Assembly: GCA_028571685.1 (NCBI GenBank)
Contig: CM053152.1
Coordinates: forward strand, 24,932,001 to 24,996,000
Origin: Heterohyrax brucei
Taxonomy: Eukaryota; Chordata; Mammalia; Hyracoidea; Procaviidae
DNA length: 64,000 nucleotides
Reading direction: 5' to 3'
Made by a program: the position numbers and the translations under genes
Part shown: piece after piece, positions 54,646 to 64,000 of the stretch
How the letters are laid out: each line of letters starts with the position of its first letter
Numbering within the stretch: the first letter of the stretch is position 1
The notes under the pieces: generated by a model
Told to the model about the DNA's origin: nothing
Databases searched by the model: none
Seen by the model: only the letters and a program-made list of their open reading frames with translations

Positions 54646-56400
54646 TTTAGGAATACAGCAGTATCTCCATTTGCCAACTTTCAGTTGGATAAAATGCCTT
54701 CCATTTTACTGAATTCAATCCATAAACACTCTTGTTAAGAAAAAAATAACAGTACAAAAGCTCCAAAAATTATTATAACTTAACTAGCCTTTAGATAAAA
54801 ATCACTGCTTCTACAGCAGCTGCACATAGTCTTTTGACTGACAAAGCCCATAAACAGTGAGTCAGATAGGTACCTGTCTTTTTCCAGAATTTCTTCCCTT
54901 TGAGCTTTACAAGGACAAGGCCAAAAGAGACAGCTGAAGCTCTGGTTGGTCCATGGAGACACATGGAAATCATTTTGAGAGAACATAGCTATACTGAGGG
55001 ATGTTTACAAGACCCAGCCCCAAATTACAAGAAGTTTTCAGTAGACCTCAGGGATGTCTCAGGCTGTCTGTGATCAACATTAAGGAACCTCGCCCAGCAG
55101 CAGCCATCTGAGCTCCTGTCTCCAGCATCCCAGCTTAACACTGTGCCCTTGTGCACTGTCAGGCTCCGCAGGGGACCAGCTCAGCTTTTGTCTACCCAGC
55201 TCACCAGCTCCTTCCTTCTTGGAAGTGCTGTTTGCTCAGTGCTGGGCTCCTACCCCAGTTGTCTCCAGCCTTTTCTTCAGGCTGCAGGGTTAGGACAGGT
55301 GGCAGGGACTGGAGCAGGGCCCAACCACCCAGGGGGCCACTCTCAGCATCAAAAACTGGGGTAAAGTTCCCCCAAAAGCAAAGTGGTGACATCCTTCGAA
55401 ACAGAGGTTGGCTTGTTAATACTGGAAAATCTGGTGGCCTTAGCTCAAGTGCCACAAAGCCTCCTGGTGGCTTTTTCAAAAAATAAAAAAAATAAAAAAG
55501 CAAGCAATAAGAGGAAAGAAAAAAAAAAAACCCAACATACAATTAAACTACTCCCCTTCTTCCCACTCTGCACCAAATCACATAGCCAGAGTCTCTCACC
55601 AGCTACTGCTGCCTTGATAATATTTTCACTCCAAATTTTGGGAGATTCACATCCCTCCTTGAAGTTTTCATTTAGATAGAAGCACAAAGATTTGGGGCTG
55701 AGTCTATTTTTCCATTTTTAAAATGCACTTTTTCTTTCAAGCAGCCATGATTTCAGGACTGATAATTCAATTTTTTTTTTTTTAATTTGTCTACCCATCC
55801 ACCCCTTTATTTATTTATTTGTTGTATCAGGTAATAGCTTATGGTACTTACCCGGCGCCAGCTGTTTGCAGGATGCCAGGAGCAGGTGGTCTGAGAGGCC
55901 TCTGATGAATTGCAAAAGACACTCACCAGCTGCCGACACTGTGTGTAATGAGCAAACCTGCAAAAATCTTTATTTTCAATTGGATTGTACCTTTAAGTAA
56001 GCAAGGGAGACAGTCAGTATAACTAAAGACCATGACCAACAACCCACATAAACAGTGTGCAAACACAAGTGATTAATGTACCAGTATTTCAAAACATCTA
56101 AAGCTAATGAGTCAGATTTACTAGGGTGCACAAGAGAGAGTGAGAGGCATGTGAGGGAGGGGAGAACAACTTAATGGGCCTTAATGGCCTTTAGCTGAAG
56201 CCTAAGAATTCTCCTGCCTTCCAAGCACTGTCATCTGAGCTAGTAAACACATACCCTGTCGGCCCAAGAAGGCCATTTTCTTTTGGGCTACCCAGTGGGG
56301 GCATTCCCGTTTTAGGATAGGACCAGGGGAGCAAACTGGTACCCACCTCACCTTCTCTGGTGATCTCTGATGTATGTGGGGATAATGGGTTACAAAGACA
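54646..56400. other. largely unassigned DNA
   Basis: No gene supported. Open frames at 55143-55542 on both strands show no motif. A-rich tracts lie at 55479-55534 and a T-run at 55771-55784. The stretch just left of 56407 may extend repeat X. Confidence 0.4.
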
Positions 56401-56406
56401 GACATT

Positions 56407-56650
56407 AATAAGGTAAGATAAGAGGGGGGAGGTTTATTAATTTTTCAAGTAAGTTAGGATGCCCCAGGGCATGGTAAAAGTGTAAAGAATCTGGTGAGCA
56501 ATGAGGGGCCTGGCTGATTAATACAAGTCAGCTGTCCTCTGAGGGCCATAGCAATAATGATGAGATTACGGAAGAACCGACTGACGACCACTGAGACGCA
56601 TGCGGAATAAAAACGGAGTGCCCTAGTTCCTATTTTGGAGTGCATGGTGC
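56407..56650. repeat. unclassified dispersed repeat X, copy 2
   Basis: Shares with copy 1 (24971) in the same order ATTAATAAGGTAAG, TTATTAATTTTTCAAGT, 'GCCTGGCTGATTAATACAAG', 'TCAGCTGTCCTCTGAGGG', 'AATAATGATGAGATTA' and 'GGAATAAAAAC'. The order and spacing are kept despite substitutions. Same orientation as copy 1. Confidence 0.65.
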
Positions 56651-57252
56651 ATTTTTTATTCAGGAAGAACAGAGAGACAAGCGACAGCTCGAGGACTGTC
56701 AGACTCCACTCATGTGCTCTCTGCCAGGCCTTTCAGGAACCCTGGGACTGCCTGGGAGAAAGGTTGAGAAGACAGCCTGTTCCAGGCAAGGGAGGCAGGG
56801 CTGGGTCCCTCTACAGGGTCCCTCATGGCCTGACCACTTGTTCTTGCTGACTGCCCTGTGCAGCCATCCCCTGCCCTGGCTGCCACTTCCTCCAGGGTGT
56901 TCCAGAAGCTTCCTCCATTGCTCAGATTGTCACTGACTTGCTTCTGTCTTTCTGCTGCTGACTGCTTAGTTTGAAGGCAGAGAAAAGGGAATTGGAATTC
57001 TTTTTCTTTCCGTTTTTGAAATTGTATGCTAGGTTTCATATTCGCTGTCTCTCTGCGTTTGTCTTCTGGGCTGTTGTTCTGCCTTCCTTCGGCTGCCCCT
57101 CAGCTCCCCTCAGCTCTCTTTTTCAGTGGAGTAAAGGAAGCAGAGGCAGTGGCAGGTTTCACTCTCGTGGCCTTTTACATCGTTACATATCAGCGTGCAG
57201 ACGTTGGCTCAGTGACCCTCGCTTCCTTCAGTGGGCTGATTATACGAGGGCT
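56651..57252. other. unassigned DNA
   Basis: Relatively GC-rich but no CpG island, splice pattern or repeat that I can name. Overlapping frames (56635-57366) are not credible genes; the longest runs into the AfroSINE. Confidence 0.4.
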
Positions 57253-57420
57253 GAGGGGGAACCCTTGTGGTGTAGCGGTTTAAGTGCTACATCTGCCAAC
57301 CAAAAGGTGTGCAGTTCAAATCTGCCAGGCACTCCTTGGAAACTCTATAGGGCTGCTCTACTCTGACCTATAGGGTTGACATGAGTTGGACCCGACCCTA
57401 CAGCAGTGGATTTGGTTTTT
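57253..57420 (+). mobile_element. AfroSINE, well preserved
   Basis: GGGGAACCCTTGTGGTGTAG, 'CATCTGCCAACCAAAAGGTG', a B-box-like 'CAGTTCAAATCTGCC', 'TATAGGGCTGCTCTACTCTG', tail 'GCAGTGGATTTGGTTTTTGG'. The head and both pol III boxes are in place. Confidence 0.93.
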
Positions 57421-59872
57421 GGTTGGCTTGAAAGGCAGGTATCAGGGCTTAACCTCCCTGGTGTCTGTTTAGGTAGCTGGAAACTGCCTTTCTAACAAGC
57501 TTTCCACAACTTCGTCTATGCTAGTCATCCTTAGAACCCTGAGGAACATTTTGAAAGAGTGTGAGACAGACTGAGGGACATCTCTGACATGCTCTTCCGA
57601 ACAACAAAGGGCATAACATTTCACTAGGGACTCCTTCTCCTTGGGATTGGCTCTCTGAGACTTGAGGAATTCAGGGTAAAATGCAAACTGCCCCTCCCAT
57701 GCAGGGATAACTATTTAAATCATTATTAGATTTGGATAACTTCGATGGCACTTGGCTTGGCAGTGTGAGTTTATCAGGCTGGAACAGATTGGCAACTGTC
57801 AGGTTTTTAGGGCGAGTCTTGTGATCAAGTTTAGAAGAAGGAGACTAGGGAGCAGAAGAGAGCAGTGGGTGGTGCCTGGAACAAGACAAAATGAGGACTG
57901 TTAGTTGGGAGGCAGGTACACAGGTATTGGGTCCTTCTGGAACGAAAGCAAGGCAGGGGTGGAGAGAAGAAGAGGAGGCAGTGACGAAGCCAGCAACTCT
58001 CAAGCCATTTATGTTTTGGTAATCAAGCACTTCTTCCCCAATAAAATCTAAATGGCAACCCTCATATATAAAGCTGAATAAATTATGGTTTATTAATATG
58101 TTTTATTGTTTTAAATTTGTAACAGTTGCCTTCTTAAGAGCAGTAAATTATGAACATCTGGGCAGATCCCTGAAGGAACACAAACTTTTGAAGCTGTGGG
58201 GTACAGATCACAGTTATAACCTTCCTTAGACCCGCCTTTCTTTTTGTACATGTAAGACTTGCTTTGACAAATCATTGCAAATTATTTTTTTGACAGCTGA
58301 TTTTGTAATTTTAAGAGGTTATTTTATCAAACTGAGCTAGATTCTGGTACAAGAAGTAGCAGAAGTTTATCTTATAAAGTTAGGTCACTGATGATATTCA
58401 TCAAATGCTTAATTTTTTTACATAGAATAGTCACTCAGAATGCATCCGGGACTTAAAAAACAGGTGCTAAAATCATGGATGACATGCTATAACCTGACTT
58501 ACTGTTGTGCCAATGACAATTACTTGCATCAAGAGGACACCCTGAGCAGGTGCAGGAACCCTGGCTCGGCGTTTAACTGAGCAGTGTGTCCAAGTAGCTT
58601 AATGGTGCACTTCTTATACAACATTATAGCCAAAGTCACGCACTGGTCCGATTTCTAAAAATCAGCCCCATAGTCTTCCTACTCCCGGGCACAGTTACTA
58701 GGAACTGCCAGAATATCTCTCCTTCCAAATCTGCAGAAGATGATTCACTTGATCAATACAAGTTAACAGTGGTTAAAACTTGCCATTTAAGTTTGCTGGA
58801 GGGTGGTTTAGGGGACAGTATGAGGTAGATGTCAAACACATGAGACACATGTTTAAATAATGAGACAAAAAAAATTCAGGTAAAACCTTGGGAGCCTCTC
58901 TGATGATCATAGGATCTGAAAATCACGGGCCTGGGCTATGACTTTGCTTAAGATGGACCCTGTGTCAAGGGTGGAGATGGGTAGCAGGGACTGGGTTTTA
59001 GGGAGTCTCTAAAAGACATGAGACTCATACAGGGTTTTCTGTCATCAGCTTTCTGTGCAAGAAGCTACAAATAGGAAATAGGATAGGAAAAAGTAAACGG
59101 GAGGAAGGAGGTACTGTACAGAGAGAAAACGGGATGGAGAGAAGTGGCTAGATGAAAAATATAGGAAGCTAGTCCTAGTACATATAAAGATGGAAAGGAA
59201 AATAGGAACCCAGAAACTTCTTGAAGGATGTGAAAGAAGAGAAAGGCAAGGAAATGGGATGTGAAGTCAAAATCAGCAAGGACCTAGGGAGAGTCTAAAT
59301 TTCAAGGACGCATCAAATTGCCTTTATTGGAATAAACCATCAAATGTGTATTAGCACTGAGAGTTTCGTTTTATTGCCGTGGCAAGGAAGCAGGCCCTGG
59401 AAAGACTTTGTCTTGGAAATCCATTGTTGCTTCCAGGCCACCTGGCAGTTCACACAGCTTTAAACCCAGTTCTTTTGCTCTCATTGTTACTCTCAGCCTG
59501 CTCCCCGCGGTCTCCCATCTCTTCTCTGCTCTCTCCCACTCAGCCCACCAAGGCTTGGTTATCCAAGTAGAACAGACTTTCACTTTCCACAGGTTCACAC
59601 TGTGCCTACTGACTAACTCACTTTCTGCCACTCGAGTGGCCCCTCTCCAGCTCCCATCACCTCTTATCTCTATGGTAACGGAAGACACGATGATCATTCG
59701 GATTTTGCCTCTGAGAGTTGGTCTGTACAGAAGACCTTCCTGGGGTAGCTTGTCCTTTTGCAGCTAACTGAGGTGCCTGGGGAGAAGAGCTTCCCACAGC
59801 AGGATGGCAGGCACCAGCCTCCAGATGTGGGCACTTGGCAAATCTAAGCCGAATGTCTCCGTAAAAATATCA
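57421..59872. other. unassigned DNA, possibly single copy
   Basis: The longest stretch without a classified repeat. No gene supported. AT-rich section 58080-58430 has low repeat content and many TAATT/ATTA words. Overlapping open frames at 59371-59767 on both strands have no motif. Confidence 0.4.
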
Positions 59873-59945
59873 TGTAATTAACAGAGCCTCAGCAGCTGGA
59901 ACAACTCAGGACCTCACATTGATTTTTCATGTCTCCTATTTACTT
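59873..59945. repeat. unclassified dispersed repeat X, fragment 3
   Basis: TGTAATTAACAGAG, CAGCAGCTGGAACAA, and CCTCACATTGATTTTTCAT match the right part of copy 1 (25278-25345) in order. Confidence 0.5.
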
Positions 59946-62115
59946 TCAGTTTTTTAACTGTCTGCAGTGACAGAAAAATCAAAGAATTGTAATGGTGTGC
60001 TTGAGGGCCATGATGCAGAGTCAGCATTTCCTTGAGAAATCCTGAGATTAATCATGTTATGATCATTCGATCATCTCCTTTCACTCCTAAATTACAGCTG
60101 CCCTCCCAAATGCTAAGAAACAGCAAGTTATTTTGGCATATTAGAAAATCAACTGTAGTATTTTCAAGTTTGAGAGGAATGCTTTATTTAAATAAAGAGA
60201 GCGCGAGAGTAGGACCAAGGCAATATAGTTGAGCCTGTTGAGCCTTCAGGCTTAATATCAAGATGGCACAGACATTTGGGTAAAATTTCAAGTTTTGTGG
60301 GCTTGGAAAAGCTACCTGGTAGAACCAAAGAGCCATGCCTTCCACCAACATTTTCAATCACTGAGATTAATGAAAAGAAATCTCCATGTGTGCTTCTTCA
60401 GATCGTTCATACAATGCTGCCTTGGTTTTCTCATAGTTTGTCCCTGTATTTCCAACTCCAAGTCAGGTGAAAGTTGGGCTCTGGGGCTAAGTTTCACACC
60501 AGTTTTCCTTAAAATTTCAGAACAAATAGGCAGAAACCTGGGATTATAATGGGAGGACAGGTCTACGGCTGATAGCTGCCTGCTCCAGATCTCTTTTTAT
60601 GACGGGCCTCAGGCTCGGTTGCTCCTGCTTGTTTCAGACTCACTTGCTTTGGCAGACATCATGTCTCAGCCATACAATAAGGACTTATTTTTGTCTTTTT
60701 ATTGATTTTGTTAATGTAATTGTAAATAATTAGGCAAATAGAGAAAAGAAAAATAATTACTCATGATACTACCACTCAAATACAATAGCTTTTACTGCTT
60801 TAAGCAATTGCTTTGGACCACTTTCAAATGCATAGTTTTGATGTTCTGAACACAGTGAACCAACAAGTTGGTATTTTGCTTTTTTACTTCATATCTGCTC
60901 TATGTATTTTCCTATGTTATTATAAATGTAGCAGATTTGTTCTATAATTTCTGCCTCAGCAGCTGGAGCACTTTAGTTCCATTTTCTGTATAGTCCATGG
61001 AAGTGGGGACACCATATAAACTTCTATTATTTTTAGATAATAGATCAAATCCACTGTTTTACTGTCATAACGTCTGTTAGATATAATTTATATATAAACC
61101 TTTTCCACATGTATCTTTACATATGATATCTTGTTTATTATATATGTAAGATTCCTTTAGGCCAAATTACAAGACATTACTTGATCAGAGTGCGTAAATA
61201 TTTAATGACTTCTGATATTTTCTATTGCTTTCCAAACTAGTCTGCAACTTTATGTTATCACCTATGATACTTGTGGAATCCTCGTTAAAAATGGTCTTTT
61301 TAAAGTCTGCCTAAGACACAACACTGAGAGTGAATCATGTCTGTAGTTTGATGATGCTTATGAAAATCCTGGAAATAAGTGTTTGAACATACAGAAATGA
61401 TTTCATGTCAGCCATTTCTTGAAAGTATTCAGTAAAGTATGAACCTTTTGACTTGCTATAGTCTTCTGTCTTGTTAAACCTTGCAAAAGTAGTTGATGTT
61501 ACATCCCCTCAGTTTGGCTGTGAATGTTGAAGATGATAGGGATTTCTATTCTATGTTACATTGAATTTGGTGGGTATCCCCTTACTGGGAATAACACCTT
61601 TGCAAAATGTTAAAATATCGGTCAGAAAGAAAGTACATTTTCTGGGGAAAGAATGAGAACCCAGAGAGACTGAGTAAGAACTATACCACAGAGTCCCAGC
61701 AGCAGATGTTTTGGGTGTTGAAACTCCCATCAGAACAGCTGCAGAAATGTAGAATCACATCTGGGTGTGTGAGGCAGCTGCATCATTACCTACTGACAGT
61801 TAACACAGCCAGATGCTCCCAATTCATTTTAAGGACCAAGATTGAGGTCTGAACCTGTGATTGTTTCCACTTCCCAACCAAGTCATCAGTTGCTGAGACA
61901 GTTCATGGAAACACAGCATCCTGGGCTTCTTAAGGACAGAGCCTCCCAGTTTCCGCAGATAGAGACAGGGCACAGGGACTGCCATCCTGAGACACTACTC
62001 CAGGTCAGCTGTGTGGGTCCAGGATGCAGCTGTCAGAGCCTTTTCTGCTGAGGGCTGACGTGGAGTTTGTGCAAGGCTTCTGAGGACTTGTTTTATTTTC
62101 CCTCTAGCTCTTCAA
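59946..62115. other. unassigned DNA
   Basis: No gene supported. 60690-61020 is AT-rich and worded like a decayed LINE 3' region, but I cannot name it. 61607-62051 frames lack motifs. A MARE-like word lies at 60014-60026. Confidence 0.4.
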
Positions 62116-62282
62116 TGAGCCCTGGTGATGCAGTGCTTAACTGCTACATCTGCTAACCAAAAGGTCAGCAGTTCAAATTCACTACCCTCTTCTTAAAAAC
62201 TATGGGAAAGTTCTACTCTGTCTCATAGCATTGCTATTTATGAGTCAGAATTGACTCAAGAGCAATGGGTAGGGTTCTTCAA
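62116..62282 (+). mobile_element. AfroSINE
   Basis: GAGCCCTGGTGATGCAGTGC, 'CTAACCAAAAGGTCAGCAGT', 'AAGTTCTACTCTGTCTCATA', 'TGAGTCAGAATTGACTCAAG'. TCTTCAA occurs on both sides (about 62108 and 62276), a plausible TSD. Confidence 0.92.
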
Positions 62283-63539
62283 ATTCTCTTTCTTTTCTTA
62301 CCTATGTGTGTCATATGCTTCTCTCACTCTCTCTCTCTCCCATCTTTCCCCAGTTTCCCTAATGTAAGTTCTTTACAGGCCAGTTGAACAAATAAATGTA
62401 TGATTGTGACGGTAGCAAAAGATTCTTAAGACTCTTGGATGAATACTGGGATGTTTGAGCACAGAGCCATTGTGCGTTTCTCAACATTCACAGCCAAACT
62501 GAGGGGATGCGACACCAATTAATTTTATGAGGCCCTCTTAGAATAGTTTGCAAAGCAACAGAAATTATCAGGAGTCCTAAAATATTCAAGGACATTGACC
62601 TAGTAATTTCTAGCAATTTAGCCTAAAAAAATTTTCTTACATATGGAAAATGTTTTTGTATTAAGACATTTTTCATAGGATTTATTAGAGTGAAAACTGG
62701 ATTTGATCTGTCATTAAGATTACAGCCAGGCAAAAATTCATTTTTTTATTGTTTGTTATATCAGTAGTTATTATGCGAGCACAGTAAAAGTAACTCTTAA
62801 AGACAGGACTACCCAGACAGACTGATCACAGCTTCAGCAGCTGTCTCTGCATGAAGGCAGAGAGTGCACTACAGCTCAGAGCCCCCAGGAGCAACACTCA
62901 GGATCTAAATCTCAACCCTGCTGTGATCAAGCAAGCAACAGACTTCTTTCAGGAGTTGCCTGTCCACATCCAACCCCATATAGGGAAGGAAAGCCAACCA
63001 GAAACATTTGGTGAAAGAAAATGACCCCAAGAAAGAAATGACATATAAGATATGAAATTTCTGAAAAACAATGGGAAGAACCACACATTTTTAAAGTTAC
63101 CTCTCTCCTTAAAAATGCTTCATTTCACTTAGCTCTCACACTCTTATAGTTACCTTACTGTATTAAAACCTCACGTCTATTATTAGAAGTATTGTTATGA
63201 TGCCAAACATATTAAGACTCTTCATGTGGAGCATGCTAAATAGAGGAGGCCAAGGAGGTTGTCTTGTCAGCCCAGCTGAGGTTTGGTTGTCATTCAGAGT
63301 TCTGTGCAGCACTCTACCAGCAAGGAAGAAATGTAAAATAAAACAGAGCCATAAACATAGATAAATCCACCAAAAAGGACTTTTTTTTTCTTTTGAGACA
63401 GAACTAAGAGAAAGAATAGCCAAATAAATGAAAGTTAGACTAAATTTTAAAATATACAGATACAGCTAATTATTGGGTGCCTATTAGGATCCAGGCAATA
63501 TTCACAACTGATATTGTCTACAGTTATTGTCTGTCAGTT
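62283..63539. other. unassigned DNA
   Basis: A short (CT)n run lies at 62326-62340. Otherwise no gene or repeat is recognised. Confidence 0.4.
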
Positions 63540-64000
63540 GTCATATTGTGGGGCTTCTGTGTTGCAGTGATGCTGGAAACTATGTCACTAGTATTCAGAT
63601 ATGAGCAGGGTCACTCATGATGGATAGGTTTCAGCTGAGCTTCTAGACTAAGATAGACTAAGACAGACTAGGAAGATGGACCTAGCAGTCTACTTCTGAA
63701 AAGAATTAGCCAGGAAAAACCTCATGAATAGCAGCGGAACATTGTCCAATGTGGTGCCAGAAACTGAGTCCCCCAAGTTGGAAAACACTCTGGAAATGAC
63801 TGGGGAAGAGCTGCCTCCTAAAGTAAAGTTGACCTTAATGTTGTGGGTGAAGTAAAATCTTCAGGACCCTCATTTGCTAATATGGCACTACTTGAAATGA
63901 GAAGAAACAGCTGTAAATATCCATTAATAATTGGAGTGTGAAATGTACAAAGTACAAATGTAGGAAAATTAGAAATTGTAAAAAATGAAATGGAATACAT
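63540..64000 (+). mobile_element. RTE (BovB-like) LINE, 5' part, off right edge
   Basis: Known-looking 5' region phrases: GTGTTGCAGTGATGCTGGAA, 'GATAGGTTTCAGCTGAGCTT', 'AGCAGTCTACTTCTGAAAAG', 'AATAGCAGCGGAACATTGTC', 'CTGGGGAAGAGCTGCCTCCT'. It runs into the endonuclease start at 63897 and leaves the window. It is the only RTE copy here that retains 5' sequence. Confidence 0.85.
63897..64000 (+). pseudogene. RTE endonuclease-RT ORF start, broken
   Basis: ATG at 63897 opens MRRNSCKYPLIIGV, then TGA at 63939-63941, then NVQSTNVGKLEIVKNEMEY to the window edge. The stop replaces the tryptophan of the conserved 'TWNV' motif that begins APE-type endonucleases of RTE LINEs. The remaining visible frame is open. 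The start codon is inferred from its position before that motif. The rest of the ORF is not visible. Confidence 0.8.

Noticed and set aside
56635-57366. Overlapping frames that looked like a small gene
   Set aside because: The longest ends inside an AfroSINE, there is no splice or promoter context, and frames overlap on both strands.
59371-59767. Antiparallel open frames of 108 and 119 codons
   Set aside because: Antiparallel overlap, no motif, no splice sites; likely chance.

Overview
The window is 64 kb of AT-rich mammalian nuclear DNA dominated by retrotransposons, with no protein-coding gene, RNA gene, CpG island or CRISPR array that I can support. The commonest repeat is a tRNA-derived SINE whose antisense copies carry the phrases 'ACTCATAG.GACCCTA' and 'TTTTGGTTAGCAG'. 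I recognise it as AfroSINE. Together with RTE (BovB-like) LINE pieces that share its tail, a tRNA-Gly-headed SINE and an L1 lineage with a long 3' UTR, it points to an afrotherian mammal, most likely elephant-like. Species cannot be fixed from the sequence.

Layout. 1-5.3 kb: a MaLR-type LTR, L1 3' UTR pieces, a MaLR internal region and a MIR. 5.3-17.35 kb: one old plus-strand L1 (L1-B) broken by two MaLR LTRs, three AfroSINEs and a second L1 (L1-C) that has an intact 5' end but stops inside ORF2. 17.4-35 kb: unique DNA peppered with AfroSINEs, a minus-strand L1 (L1-D) split by a short solo ERV LTR, an ERV LTR inside an AfroSINE, L2/CR1-like remnants, an L1 3' UTR, an RTE 3' end and an antisense ERV-like LTR. 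35.6-43.9 kb: a structurally full-length minus-strand L1 (L1-F), itself hit by a 5'-truncated L1 and itself inserted in an older L1. 45-54.7 kb: AfroSINEs (one holding a nested RTE fragment), MLT1/MaLR LTRs, another antisense ERV-like LTR, a mariner-derived inverted repeat and hAT-Charlie fragments. 54.7-63.5 kb: mostly unique DNA with two young-looking AfroSINEs. The right edge enters the 5' part of an RTE LINE.

The elements interact mainly as a record of insertions. Target-site duplications (TSDs) let several nests be ordered: L1-B before MaLR LTRs, AfroSINEs and L1-C; L1-D before its solo LTR; an AfroSINE before an ERV LTR; another AfroSINE before an RTE fragment. All L1 and RTE reading frames seen are broken. 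I found no new biological system. The most unusual items are two L1 copies lacking normal 3' ends yet flanked by TSDs, a CpG-dense solo LTR whose polyadenylation signal sits almost on its TATA box, an unclassified dispersed repeat with three copies, and a mariner inverted repeat. Boundaries are read by eye and are accurate to a few bases only where a TSD is quoted.
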